Below the pieces are notes generated by a model that ran no database searches, was not told the DNA's origin, and worked only from the letters and a program-made list of their open reading frames with translations. DNA of 64,000 nucleotides from Achatina immaculata (Eukaryota > Mollusca > Gastropoda > Stylommatophora > Achatinidae), in NCBI GenBank assembly GCA_009760885.1, contig CM019713.1, positions 11,049,274 to 11,113,273 of the forward strand, read 5' to 3'. How positions within the stretch are numbered: position 1 is the first letter of the stretch; each line of letters opens with the position of its first letter. Below, one piece after another: positions 10,433 through 21,560 of the stretch. The translations under genes were made by a program, and so were the position numbers.

Positions 10433-10990
10433 TCTCTGTTAACATCTTGACGCGCTATTCTTGGCCGATATCCGCGCCATTGTATCCCTGGCAAATGTTT
10501 TGCACCTTTTGTGTAGTACGGGCTGGCGGATAACGTGTTAAATTGTGTAAACGCGCGAACAATCCTTTGGATTATCAGTGTCCTACTCGGGCATATATGG
10601 TTTCATGTATTTGCCAGTGTGGACAGTCTCTAATTCAAGTGCTGGTAACCAAAATGGCGGCCAAGTGTGTTGTTCGCATTGTTCCCGTGTGCTGGCTCAC
10701 CGTGTAACCTGGCGGTAACAAAAGGGCCTTGTCTACCCTGTGTTTAAAAGTATGTCGTCGGCGTGTGTGTGGGTCTGTTTGACCACCGGGCAGAAAGGCG
10801 ATTATTACAGAGCATTGTGGAATACGTAGGGCGTTGTGAGACACGATAGAACACTCTGGCCATCTACTGCATCCTGAGCTATCTCCAGTCGTCTGGACTT
10901 GTCTTGCCACTGGTACATGATAAGATCAGGAAGAGAGAGAGCGAGGTTGACGAACTTGCGCAACTCTCCCTCACTATAAACCAAATAAAG
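10433..10990. other. Unassigned spacer
   Basis: Relatively G+C-richer unique sequence. No gene family recognised. The last 110 bases (gtcttgccactggtacat to caaataaagcgctag) may be retrotransposon-derived because a LINE C-terminus follows at once. Confidence 0.3.
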
Positions 10991-10999
10991 CGCTAGTCA

Positions 11000-11460
11000 C
11001 AGCATTCATCTTCATATGAGTATCACTCGACTGCCCAAACAACTCCTTTATGGGGAACTTCTGAACGGAAAACGGAAAGCAGGAGGGCGAAAAAAAAAAA
11101 AAGAGATACAAGGATACCCCTCACTCAAGGCCTTCGGGAGAGATACAAACTCTTGGGAGTCCAAAGCACAAGTCCGCTCATCATGGAGGGCTATAACCAC
11201 TCTGGGTGCCCAGAGAGCTCAGCGCTCAAGGATTGAAAGTGCCCAAGCACAAACGCGGAATCCGAAAAGCCAAGTCTGCACAGGCACCCACAACTGAATC
11301 TGGACATGCATGTTCCGTGTGTGGCAAAACTTTTAGAACTCGTACAGGGCTAGCTGGTCACGCCCGGACACACCTCACGTCTCACCCTATTTAGATCTAG
11401 ATGGAGCTGTGGTCATCATCGAAGACGATGGACGAACAACAACAACAGCAGCAGCCTAGC
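11000..11460 (+). pseudogene. Family G LINE C-terminus with C2H2 zinc finger
   Basis: Two overlapping frames make one broken C-terminus. The first (11016-11297) has RLPKQLLYGELLNGKRKAGG and SWESKAQVRSSWRAITTLGA, features of the linker after the RT thumb in some molluscan non-LTR elements as I know them. A frameshift near 11210-11290 leads to the second frame, ending in a single C2H2 finger: CSVCGKTFRTRTGLAGHART H, with Cys-x2-Cys and His-x3-His present. The stop is followed by gaagacgatggacg and a (CAA/CAG)n tail at 11433-11455. The RT domain is absent. Confidence 0.82.
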
Positions 11461-12089
11461 GACATGGCGGCACGATTTCTTGTTGACGTCTTTGTCTTCG
11501 GTGCTAAGCGACAGGCATTTTCTAATAGTTTAATCAGACGTTAACTAACATTAATGAAGATTTTTTAAAGATTATATTCAGATAAACTGTTTGGAGACTG
11601 TCTTTGTAATGTTAGTCGAAGTTCTTTATGTCTACAAGATATATTAACTATATACTCCTGTAATTGTAGGTAACGTTTTGAAGGTAAAAGTAAACATATT
11701 AACCACATGCTTTAGTAAATGGAGGCAACATTTTAAGACAAAAGTACACATATTAACTATATACGCTTGTAACTGTAATTGAAGTTTGGAAAATGGATTA
11801 GGCATATATATGGAAATCATTGTCAGTTTGTATGCGGATCACACACGAATACATACCGAACTTTTCTATTAGTGCACAATAAAATAAGCTAGATAAGGGT
11901 ATTGGTATATCTTGATAATATCATGTATCATGATAATCGTTATTAGAATAAGCTAGATAAGGGTATTAATGTGTCATGATCATAGTTATTAGAACATGAT
12001 ACTAGAAAGTAAGGAAAGCACATAAACTATCGATAAGCGGCGGTCCTTACTACTTCATCTTCAGTTTTCTACTGTATTAAGGATCATTG
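11461..12089. other. A+T-rich spacer with small direct repeats
   Basis: Contains local repeats: acatattaactatatac-type words at about 11637, 11690 and 11745, and aataagctagataagggtat twice (about 11882 and 11946). No gene seen. Confidence 0.5.
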
Positions 12090-12094
12090 TTGCA

Positions 12095-12480
12095 GATAAA
12101 GTTGACCTCCATTCCTTCTTATTCCTAATCTTCTTTCCTCGGTTGGTGACACCAATTTCCTATATATCCTCTTCTATGTCGTCTCTTCATCTCTGTCTTG
12201 GTCTACCCCTCGGTATTGTTCCCTTGATCTCTTGTGCGCACATCGTTTTGGTTTGCAAGTTCTCTTCTCATTCTTTCTACACGACCCGACCAGGGTAGTC
12301 TGTTCAGTTTCAAATCGTTTATAATCAGTTGTGATTTAAATAAGCTGTTAAGTTCAGTGTTCTTTCTAGCTCTCTAATTCTCCACTGTTGGTATCCTTTA
12401 TGGGCCCAAAGATTCTTCTTATGATCTTGCTTTCCGAGACCTGCAGTTGTTGTTTATTCTTTTTTGTTTTGTTGTTGAAC
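12095..12480 (-). pseudogene. Family H LINE C-terminal relic
   Basis: The minus strand gives, across frameshifts, KIIRRIFGPIKD, GRSCRKNEKRT-like sequence and a GVDQDRDEE / KRIYRKLVSPTEERR stretch. In related elements these read RRIFGP, a basic GRPR-type motif and a ..DDIEEDI segment. It is heavily mutated, 5'-truncated and has no catalytic motif. Only one copy is in the window, so the family name is mine. Confidence 0.6.
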
Positions 12481-12559
12481 TCCGCGTTTGCGATCCTTAC
12501 ACTGCATTAAATACATTTTTAAAAAATAACAAAATGAAATTCCATTTCTCAGCAAGTGT

Positions 12560-12732
12560 CTAAGGAATCCATTATTACTCCACCATGTTTGACGCAGTCT
12601 GTCTCTGATTGGGAATTTATCTTCCTTTAAGAAAGTTTTACACAGTTTATTTCTGACGGAGAATTTATCTTCCTTTTAAAAAATCTATACACAGTTTATC
12701 TCTGATTGGGAATTTATCTTGCTCTAGATAAA
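12560..12732. repeat. About 48-bp degenerate tandem repeat, about 2.7 copies
   Basis: Three copies of (c)tctgattgggaatttatctt with ccttttaa and tacacagttta between them. It lies just left of a Penelope-like module. Confidence 0.7.
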
Positions 12733-12827
12733 TAGAGTTCGCGACTGACTGAAAATACATCTTTCCCTCGCACAGCTTCACAAAGTTTACATCTGGCTGT
12801 ATGTATCCGATGTGTTTGTTTTTGTAT

Positions 12828-12990
12828 TTGATCCTTGGAAAAAAGGCTTTTGCCGAAATATTGAATTGTTGCAATATGTTCTTTATTTATGCGTGCTAAT
12901 CTTATTTTCTGCAATTCTTGTTGCTGCTTTCCTCACTCTTTCTGTCGTTTTGTAAAACTGAACCATACATCCGCATCTACCACACCGGTC
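12828..12990 (+). mobile_element. Penelope-like 3'-end module, copy 3
   Basis: Contains ggcttttgccgaaatattga (GGC-TTTT-GCC stem, GAAA). It is followed by the same downstream string order as the 16.6 kb copy: ttattttctgcaattcttgt, tttcctcactctttctgtcg, tgtaaaactgaacc and catctacc. The CTGA side of the core is mutated (cttggaaaa). The agreement over about 150 bases with the copy at 16.59 kb shows an interspersed family. Confidence 0.6.
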
Positions 12991-14190
12991 AATTAAGGAG
13001 CTTCTTACAATTCAGACATCACAGCTCTACGTGCGATAGTGCGTGTGGTATCTATCACTGTTTGAGAAACAACTCCACACTCCATCTTCTGAAATCAAAT
13101 ACAACAGAAAAAAAAAAAGAAACGCTCTGATACACACCAGTGATTCCGGATAAATCTAACAAATTCTAGCTTACTTCGAATCACGATCCAGTAGCTAGCA
13201 ACTCATTCTTTATCACATTAGCCATATCCCAGTTATTCCTGAACCGTGAACAATAGCATCACGTACATGAGACATTAACTTGAATGACGTATATGTATCT
13301 GTTATTGTCCATTGACGTCTATATCCGTCAAACTGTTATTATATATGTATTTCACATAATACCACTTCTAAATTCAGTACCCATTGTCAGCACAGAACAA
13401 CAAACCATGTAGAATGCCTTACGTATACAAACCTCGAATTTTATGACTACGCGATAAAAAAAACGAATGTTTTTTTAAATGACTCACTGACCAGGGCTCT
13501 ATCACATTTTTTGCTGCGTCACGTGTAGATCTAACCTTGAACACAGTAAATACGGGTACTATATAACCCTGGCTGTTGTATTACTGCGCGCCTTTCTTGA
13601 ACACGTCCTCAAAGAAAGCGTCTATTGATTGGATAAATTTTAAAAAAAAACGAGCCAATGATTTCTCGATACAGTTTTGTTGTTATTGTTGTTGTTTTTT
13701 ATAAGAAAGAAGTTTAGAAACTCCACCTGAAAGAAACCACTGCGCTAGTTTTGGCAAAATCTACAAAATTCGACTGCGGATTAACCCTTGTGGTCTCGAA
13801 CTAACATTAGTTTAGCCCTCCATCCGAACTTTGACTTCCTCGTGGAAAGAAAATTACCTGAGACTTTCTATCTGTCAGTCAACAAACGAGGACGCTGTTA
13901 TTTGCTTTATCTTGCTAGGTCAAAGTGAAACGAGGACGGAGGAGGTAAAACAAACTGACGACCTGGATCGCGGTGTTTGTCAAAGATCTACAGGTGTTTT
14001 AGCACTCAAATAGTGATTTTTCTTCAACAGAAACGATGTATTGTAAATATTTGATATTTATCTGTTTCATTTCCCTCCCTGTTTTCATACACACTGATAA
14101 AAGGAAGCATTGAAAAGGGCGTAGAAATATATTGTTATTTTGTTCTTCATATATTTTTGCTCATTGTCTCTGCGTTTTTTTCAAATAGGC
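12991..14190. other. Unassigned spacer
   Basis: About 1.2 kb of A+T-rich unique sequence. Only short chance frames are present (for example 60 codons at 13831-14013). No tandem array, tRNA or transposon signature seen. Confidence 0.4.
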
Positions 14191-14194
14191 TTCT

Positions 14195-14510
14195 TATCTT
14201 TTACTATTATTAAAATTATTTAATATCTTACATCTTACATCCTTCCCATGCCGTTCAATGTCACATAGGGCTCGCATAGTTGTTTGCCAAGTTTTCCTGT
14301 TCTCGGCGAGTCTTTCAACTTCATCAAGGGATGTTATGCCCACTAAACCGGCTTCTCTTAACAATGTTTTCTTTAGAGTTTCACGTGGCCGACCTCTTTT
14401 TCTTCGGCCTGTTGTGCTCCACTTGATAGCTTGTTTTGGGATTTTCTGATTGTTTCTTCTCATCACATGGCCTACATATGTCCATCTTCTTTTTCTGATC
14501 ACCCATATTT
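14195..14510 (-). pseudogene. Family D LINE C-terminus, copy 1
   Basis: 102 uninterrupted codons on the minus strand: IRKRRWTYVGHVMRRNNQKI, GRRKRGRPRETLKKTLLREA, VERLAENRKTWQTTMRALCD and IERHGKDV. The natural stop appears to be lost here, since other copies end at RALCDV followed by a stop. 5'-truncated just before the IRKRRW motif. The tail is A+T-rich rather than a clean ATAAG repeat. Confidence 0.88.
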
Positions 14511-14564
14511 AATATACAATATGAGAATTATATTCATAGAAGCAACATATAAAAGATAAGATTT

Positions 14565-14895
14565 TTTTGGACAACCAGCAACCCATAGCTGACATGCTGG
14601 CATCGGGGATGGCATATCATAGCTGACCAAGACCCTGTCCCACCTCTCCGTTGTAAACCAGTAACAGGCCTAGCCTGGCTAACGAGGCAGGGATCACCAT
14701 AGTTCAAAGGGTGGTGGAGTCTGCTAAAGAAGTACTGCAACCCCCTTCCCCCGCTTATTAACCCCACTCAGGGACCGAAAAAAAACCTGCAACAACCCGC
14801 TCCCAGTCCGACACGATGCTGCGCCTCAACATCTCTACAGCATCGGCTACAAAGAATACCAACTCGCAGTTCCAGGGAGATTGAAGGAGGAGAAG
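14565..14895 (+). mobile_element. SLE copy 2 with GAA-type tail
   Basis: Complete-looking copy: two 5' units (cccatagctgacatgctggc, then atcatagctgaccaag), gaccctgtcccacct, taacgaggcagggatcacca, gtggtggagtctgctaaaga, ccactcagggaccgaaaa, cgacacgatgctgcgcctca, and tcgcagttccagggaga. It ends in a GAAGAAGAAG tract (14880-14945). About 330 bases. Confidence 0.8.
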
Positions 14896-14989
14896 AAGAC
14901 GAAGAAGAAGAATAAGAGCAAGAAGAAGAAAGAAAGAAAGTCTATAATGAAAAGACATAAAAAACGAGTAAAAAAATATATCAGCAGAC

Positions 14990-15480
14990 AAATTTATTCA
15001 CGTATAAAAAGCTACCGTACCCAAAGACCGTGACGACCGAGCTTCTCTGCCAGTATTTGGTGGCTCCCGAACCACATTTGTTGCTTTTCCTTTTCTGTGC
15101 CGCCTGGCTCAGATTAGCATAGACTGATTTGTATACCCTGTAAAAGTAGTTTTAACTGTGTTTTCTTTACGGTTTTAAGTAGTTTTTTCCCCTCTTCTTA
15201 TAATGTTGTATTTCCTTCGAGGACTTTTTCTTTTATGTTCCTATTTGTCTAAACTATTTTTTAGATCTCTCTCCAAAAACATCTCAACCAAAGGCTCAGA
15301 TGTACGTAGAAAGACTCCTTTGTGTATTTACAACACAAAACACTTTTCTCATTATCAAGATTGCCTGATTTGTTAGTCATTACAAACGAAAACAGCTTGA
15401 TTTGTCACCTCTGTTATCAGTCAAGACCAGATGAAAAATATAAGGGCGAGAGATGAGAGAGGGGGAAATGGGGGGGGGGG
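14990..15480. other. Unassigned spacer
   Basis: Unique sequence with no recognisable gene or repeat. It ends in a G run (about 15468-15481). Confidence 0.4.
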
Positions 15481-15500
15481 GGAATTGACTGTTCTTGTCC

Positions 15501-15746
15501 TCATATCCCTGTAACAGCGAAACATTGCGGCTGGTGTCGTGATGACGTTGAAGCTCGCAGACACAAGGGGTCGATAAGAAGAGCTTTACAGTAATCCAGG
15601 ATGAAAAGAAGGTCTCTGCAGGCTCCACTACCATGCAGATCACAGTTTGGTTTTAACCGGTTAGCCAGACGTAGAGGACCACATCGGCGAGTAGATGGAT
15701 CACCAAGAAATAGGGTCTTGCCAAGTTCTCCCTTACCGGAGCACAA
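15501..15746 (-). other. Unrecognised open frame (81 codons)
   Basis: The frame has a better-than-random residue mix (GDPSTRRCGPLRLANRLKPN then SGACRDLLFILDYCKALLID) and locally higher G+C than its flanks. It could be part of an unknown transposon protein or an exon. I recognise no domain and see no clear splice sites. It sits directly left of a 40-bp satellite. Confidence 0.2.
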
Positions 15747-15792
15747 TTGTTCTTGTTACGATATCTGTTCACCATTACGTCAGTAATCATTA

Positions 15793-16468
15793 ATATTTAT
15801 CGCGATAAACGTTCCATCATTCTAGCATAGTCTTCTTTATCACGATAAACGCTCCATCATTCTAGCATAGTCATCTTTATCACTATAACACTTCCATCAT
15901 TCTAGCATAGTCATCTTTATCACTATAACACTTCCATCATTCTAGCATAGTCATCTTTATCACGATAAACGCTCCATCATTTTAGCATAGTCTTCTTTAT
16001 CACGATAAACGCTCCATCATTCTAGCATAGTCATCTTTATCACTATAACACTTCCATCATTCTAGCATATTCATCTTTATCACTATAACACTTCCATCAT
16101 TCTAGCATAGTCATATTTATCACTATAACACTTCCATCATTCTAGCATAGTCATATTTATCACTATAACACTTCCATCATTCTAGCATAGTCATCTTTAT
16201 CACGATAAACGCTCCATCATTCTAGCATAGTCTTCTTTATCACGATAAACGCTCCATCATTCTAGCATAGTCTTCTTTATCACGATAAACGCTCCATCAT
16301 TCTAGCATAGTCATCTTTATCACTATAACACTTCCATCATTCTAGCATAGTCATATTTATCACTATAACACTTCCATCATTCTAGCATAGTCTTCTTTAT
16401 CGCAATAAACGTTACATCATTCTAGCATAGACATCTTTATCACGATAAAAGTTCCATCATTCTAGCAG
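15793..16468. repeat. 40-bp satellite, 17 copies, two monomer types
   Basis: Monomer tctagcatagtcatctttat plus either cactataacacttccatcat (type 1) or cacgataaacgctccatcat (type 2). The types occur in short runs, suggesting expansion of blocks of one to three units. Confidence 0.95.
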
Positions 16469-16513
16469 AAACAAGAGTGGCAGAAAGTAAGATAAGCACA
16501 TACAAATGATGAA
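16463..16513 (-). mobile_element. Inverted fragment of Penelope-like module
   Basis: On the minus strand this reads ttatcttactttctgccact cttgtttctgc, matching the plus-strand string at about 16632-16681. The two are in inverted orientation about 120 bases apart and together form a hairpin-capable structure. Confidence 0.6.
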
Positions 16514-16579
16514 CATACTAAAAAAAAAAAGCTAAATGTTTAATTTCTCACCCATGCTTCGTGTTTTTATCTACTATGT

Positions 16580-16765
16580 GATCCCTGAAAAAGGCTTTTG
16601 CCGAAATATTGGATTGTTATTTGTTTTTTTTTTATCATTCATTCTTGCCCATCTTACTTTCTGCCATTCTTGTTTCTGCCTACTTTCCTCACTCTTTCTA
16701 TCTTTTTTTTTGTAAAATTGAACCGTACACCTCCATCTACCTTTATTACTAGAACCAGTTTTACC
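16580..16765 (+). mobile_element. Penelope-like 3'-end module, copy 4
   Basis: Best copy of the module: atccctgaaaaaggcttttg then ccgaaatattggat. ATCC and GGAT can pair, GGC/GCC form a second stem, and CTGA and GAAA occupy the positions of hammerhead core strands, although the second core purine box is AAA instead of NGA. The downstream 150 bases match the copy at 12.83 kb. A (GTT)n tract follows at about 16763-16778. Confidence 0.6.
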
Positions 16766-16804
16766 GTTGTTGTTGTTGTTATCTGTCTTCTCTTATCATT
16801 TTAA

Positions 16805-17385
16805 CATTTTATCTTTATAGCGACATCTATTTCATCACTCTGGTGTAGCTATCTTTCTACAAAAACAGACTAAGAATTTCAAGTAAACGCGAATCGTTTC
16901 AAGTAGGCAAATACTTGTTACATCACTCGCTTCAGGGGAAAAAAAAGGTTGGGACCTGTTCTGGTTGGGTAGAAAGGGCAGAGATCTCATATCACGACTG
17001 CTTTCAGCAAAATCACTCAGTGGAAGTTATTAAAGTGGACGATTTCTAAGTCGCAGAACACTTGAATGAGTACGAAATGTAGCTATACCCAATCTCACGA
17101 ATAAGGAAGTGTTTAGGTCTAAAAAAATCAGGTGGAGAAATAAAGAAAAAAAAACAAAACAATCCAGACTTCGTATTGATCAAGCACCTTAAGGCACCTT
17201 GATCACATGGTGAACTTAACCGTTCCCTATCCTTTGACAAACGTTTATTAGACAAATCATTTCTTGTGTCGGTTATGTTGTGCCTCAACCTCATTTCAAG
17301 AACACATTTTTATTATTAATTACATACAAAGAAAGAACAATTCAGTTAGGATATTCATCAGCTCATGCAGTAAATTTAGTTTTGT
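16805..17385. other. Unassigned spacer
   Basis: No array or element recognised. Short antisense frames (for example 82 codons at 17046-17294) have no family resemblance. Confidence 0.4.
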
Positions 17386-17389
17386 ATAA

Positions 17390-17905
17390 ATATCACACAG
17401 CAAATAAAAATATTATCCAACACATCCTTATCAATGAATGTTAGAAAACGAGTCCTAAAATGTTATATTGAACCTATCTTGTTATATGGAAGTGAATCAT
17501 GGACAACAGGCAGGTTTGCACAAAAATCACTGGAAGCAGCAGAAATGTGGTTTATTAGAAGAATGTTGCGAATCCCCTGGACAGCAAAAATAACTAATGA
17601 AGAATGTATGAGAAGAGCTGGAGAGACAAAAAATCGTGTCAAAAAGATAAGAGAGAGACAATGTACTTTCATAGGACATGCAATGAGAAGAGGGGGCATT
17701 GAAAATATTATAACAACAGGAAAAATAGAAGGAAGAAGATCAAGAGGAAGACCAAGAGAAATGATACTGGACAGTCTGACGGGATGGTGTGAGAGGAGAT
17801 CACCAACTGAGCTGACGGCCTGCATGAAGGATCGCGTACTCTGGAGAAGCATATAATAGCCAACGCCAGTCGGCACGGCAACTGATAATGATGATGACGA
17901 AATAA
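17390..17905 (+). pseudogene. Family E LINE C-terminal fragment
   Basis: 140 intact codons: MNVRKRVLKCYIEPILLYGS, ESWTTGRFAQKSLEAAEMWF, IRRMLRIPWTAKITNEECMR, RQCTFIGHAMRRGGIENIIT, RRSRGRPREMILDSLTGWCE and ACMKDRVLWRSI. The expected end (..IANASRHGT) follows after a small frame break near 17854, then a GATGATGAC tail. The RT catalytic part is missing. Family E copies at 40.6 and 50.3 kb share these motifs. Confidence 0.9.
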
Positions 17906-18390
17906 GAATTCACCGAAAAATAAACAAATAACGAACAAATGAGACAAATTAAGCAGTTCATTAATTGCTTTTACTGATGAACTTAAATTAGAAAAAAAAT
18001 ATGAAAGGGGGAGATGTCTGAAAATGTCATGTCACGATATGAGAAGTTATGTTTCTGCTCCGCCCTTTATGCAGCAAGATCACCGGCATTACATAACAGC
18101 GTGTCCTGTTAGTCACAGCAATGTCTTCGTGACAGTGAGAAAGTTTATGGCAGTCTCTGCTGCGTGTTTCTGTTCTTGTTACGTGAATGTTATTCCCCTC
18201 CCTCCGCCTCATTCACGATTTACTCCTGTCTGTTTTATTTGTTTCCTAAAATAAATTGTGACGGCACCGATAACGTTATATGGGAGTCACTGGTATCAGT
18301 GGAGTCACTGACTCGGTTTTTGAATATAACAAATTTTACATGATGAGAAATGAGACGATGTACGTAGAATGCGATTAAAATTGGTGTCAA
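17906..18390. other. Unassigned spacer
   Basis: No recognised repeat or gene. Frames of 60-76 codons on both strands at 18024-18254 look random. Confidence 0.4.
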
Positions 18391-18393
18391 CTA

Positions 18394-18432
18394 CTGTCTT
18401 CTTCTTCTTCTTCCTCCCCCTCTTCCTCCTTC

Positions 18433-18467
<35 letters not shown>

Positions 18468-18759
18468 CTTATTCTTCTTCTTCCTCCTCCTCCTCCTCCT
18501 CATTCTTCTTCTCCTCTTCCTCCTCATTCTTCTTCTTCCTCCTCCTCATCTTCTTCTTCTTCTTCTTCCTCCTCCTCATTCTTCTTCTTCTTCCTCCTCC
18601 TCCTTCTTCCTCCTCCTCCTCATTCTTCTTCTCCTTCTCCTCCTCGTTCTTCTTCCTCCTCCTCCTCCTCCTCCTCATTATTCTTCTCCCTCCTCCTCAT
18701 TCTTCTTCTTCTTCCTCCTCCTCCTCCTTCATCCTCCTCCTCCTCGTTCTTCTTCTTTC

Positions 18760-18790
<31 letters not shown>

Positions 18791-18795
18791 TCACC
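18394..18795 (-). repeat. Expanded GAA/GGA tail tract of SLE copy 3
   Basis: About 400 bases of CTT/CCT on the plus strand, that is GAA/GGA on the SLE strand. It starts exactly at the 3' end of the SLE copy at 18.8 kb. Other SLE tails are 15-60 bases, so this is an expansion. The two long open frames across it (poly-Ser/Leu and Glu/Arg) are compositional. Confidence 0.9.
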
Positions 18796-19118
18796 AATCT
18801 CCCTAGAACTACGAGCTGGTGTTCTTTGCAGCCGATGCGTTGAAGATGTTGAGACACAGCTTCGTGTCAGTAGCTATTTTTTTTCAGTCCCTGGATGAAG
18901 CTACAAAGTGGGGGGGGGGGCGGACCGTGCGGTTTGCGTTACTTCTTTAGTAAACTCCATCACCATAGAGACTGTGGCGATCCTTGCTCCGTTAGCCAAG
19001 CTAGGGGGCTGTTAGTGAGGGTACCAAAGGAGATGTGGGACAGGGTCTTGGTCAGCTATACTTAACCATCCTGACTCTTGCATGTCAGCTATTGGTCATT
19101 GATTGTCAAATCGGACAG
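18796..19118 (-). mobile_element. SLE copy 3, full length
   Basis: Minus-strand copy with all blocks: 5' tccgatttgacaatcaatga, two 34-bp-type units, gaccaagaccctgtcccaca, ctagcttggctaacggagca, atggagtttactaaagaagt, ccagggactgaaaaaaaata, gcatcggctgcaaagaacac and cgtagttctagggagattgg. It then runs into the GAA tract. It defines the likely 5' end of the family. Confidence 0.85.
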
Positions 19119-19590
19119 AGCCCCCCTCTCCCCCCATCAACAACGATAATAATACACATGATGATGTTTTTGACGACAGCTTTGTGAATGCCACAAAGAA
19201 GGCGATGTTGCTAGCGTCTATTATGACAATAATTATTATGAATAAGGGAGATAAGTGGAACCTTAATGACGTTAATGACCGTGACAAGCTGACCAATGTC
19301 AGTCCTTTGTTAATAACAATTAATGTTATTATAATGTAAACTGACTGTAATCAGAACGATAACTGTGGTGATAAATGATTGCAATGTTCGTAATAAAACG
19401 TTATGGAAATGATGATGGTGATAGTAATATCAAATATTACGGCAAATGATAATGGCGGTCACCTTAATAAAGATTTCGTCGCTGCGATCTGCGGTAACTC
19501 TCTGCGATTAATGCTGCTGTTGCTGTTGCCGTTGATGAAATGAATGATAGTTACAGAAGTGATAAAAACTGCGTTCTTACCCGGTCAATA
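19119..19590. other. A+T-rich spacer
   Basis: GAT- and AAT-rich sequence with weak trinucleotide periodicity. No gene seen. Confidence 0.4.
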
Positions 19591-19595
19591 CATTT

Positions 19596-19682
19596 TTCTG
19601 GACTCTCTCTCTCTCCCCTCCCCCTCTCTCTCTCCTCTCTCTCTCTCTCTCCCCTCCCCCCCTCTCTCTCTCTCTTCCTCTA
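19596..19682. repeat. (CT)n/(CCCT) microsatellite
   Basis: Imperfect CT-rich tract. Downstream (19768-19800) there are adjacent poly-C and poly-A runs. Confidence 0.95.
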
Positions 19683-19988
19683 TAGTCCAATAAATTGAAT
19701 TATTGGTTGCCAAAACAAACCATGATCTTTTCTGCTGACTCTATTTACAAGTCAGTATTAAAAAAAATACCCCCCCCCCCAAAAAAAAAAAAATTAAAAA
19801 CCAATTTAATTTTTGTTAACATTCAGATTGCCTAAAATTTCTACAAAGACAATTTTATCTACATTTCTTCATATATTTATTCTAATAAAGTCGACAATTT
19901 GTGAATACGCACAGGTAAAGCAATCTGAATTTTCCACGAAATCTACTTCGTTTGTGGTCTACGTGTCCACACTGATCTTTTTCTGTGG

Positions 19989-21560
19989 CTCTAGCGACAT
20001 CCGTCTTAATATACTGGCTATTGATCACTAAGAAACATCGATCCGTTCCATGACTGGTTAGGCATGAATGATTCCTAAATAAACACCTTTTTTTTTGGGG
20101 GGGGGGAGGGGAGGGGGTTCAACATCAGCCTGGCGCAACTTTCTGGCTAAGTGAAATTAGTCCAGATTTCTGGACCACTTATCTCATGCAGGTCTGTCAG
20201 TGCAGGAAGTATTGACTTTGAATCACCGTGGAGTTATCATACAGTGTCTGTCCGCTACACAACGAATTTGATAGGGACATTTTGTCACTCTCTTTTTTTT
20301 TTAAATCAGCGGAAAGGTGGGTTTGGGGGGGGGGGTTGTTTGCTTTCCCAGCATGAACAACTTTTTCTCACTTCATGTAGTTAAGGTAGTATTAGTGCAC
20401 TACTGTACAAGTCTTGCCCACACACCCTGTACTGTGCTAGTATATAGTATGTGTGTGTGTTGCACCTAACTGAGACTTGAAGTAATGAATCTGTATTCCC
20501 CATTCACTGTGTTGCATAACGTCACTATCTATTGGGCAGATTTACTTGACTGCTGCACAAGTGACACAACCGACGTTGCACTAATATACACCATACAACT
20601 ACGAAAACCCAGGACAAACAACCACTACATATCCGTACAGGAACCCGATCAGTTTACATAAGTACAACTCAACATCACAGTTGGCACATATAACGTAAAT
20701 CCAGTTTACTACAGGATTCCAGCATTTACAGGAGATAGCTAAATTTTAATGATGAATCCCACTTTGTGATGAGTGTTGTGAATGAGCGTGATGTGAACTG
20801 ACGGAAACAATCAGCACTGAAACTATCCGGGCGATTACCATCGCCATGAGACAGACACAGTCAATCATTTGCATATCCCTTGCGGAACTTTGCCTCCCAA
20901 ACAGCACTCCTGTAGGCCTCTCGGTTGTGAGCAAGATTCCCTGCTGCTGATGCATCCATTTGCAGATCATCAACGATGTCTTGCAGCCATCTTCGCCTTG
21001 GTATTCCTCTCTTTTTCCTATTATGTATCCTTCCAAGACGGTCTTCTCTAAATTCTCATGAGATTTAATGTGTCTAAAATATTTAAGTTTTTCTCTGTTT
21101 AATCCTCTTTACTAGACAACCTTCAATATTAAGTTCTTGTAGTGTGGATATATTTGTTCTTTTTTTTGCCCATGATATTTGAAGAATTCTTCTGTAGAGT
21201 ATGTGTTTTTCAACTGTTCTGTTAAGTGTCCAGGTCTCACAGGCATATGTTGCGATGGGAAAGATGCATGCCCTTAAAAATCTTGTTTTTGTAGTCCGTA
21301 GACTACCGGAGGTAAGGAGGCGTCTCATTTCTTCTTTGATAGGGGATACCCCTACCTGGCTAACCGAGACATACTCAGACAACAATGAAAAACATTCTAA
21401 CTTCGTGTGTACAGAAACAAAAACCCCAAGCAAACCTTTCAACCTAGCATCTAAAACATTGCTCAAAAAGGGGGACAATCAGCTTACAAGTACTACATGA
21501 CAAAGTTCATGACGATCTTTGCCCTGAAAAGGGCAAATCAACTACGACAACATTTTTGCT
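19989..21560. repeat. 1.57-kb direct duplication, left copy
   Basis: Nearly identical to 21561-23150 with a shift of 1570-1572 bases; the small change comes from a G run of different length. Both copies contain the same unique sequence, a G-run, and a minus-strand family C LINE end. The left copy has lost about 19 bases near 21195. The junction falls at gctctagcgac. Confidence 0.93.
20865..21310 (-). pseudogene. Family C LINE fragment in left duplicate
   Basis: Minus-strand C-terminus with RRLLTSGSLRTTKTRFLRAC, IFPIATYACETWTLNRTVEK, LQISWAKKRTNISTLQELNI and a broken remainder down to the 3' end (ttccgcaagggatatgcaaa). An internal deletion relative to the right duplicate removes codons after TVEKH. 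The tail is atgattgactg rather than a clean AATG repeat. Non-functional. Confidence 0.85.

Noticed and set aside
15501..15746. Host exon
   Set aside because: Composition is plausible but there is no domain, no splice-site argument and no neighbouring exon; listed only as an unrecognised frame.
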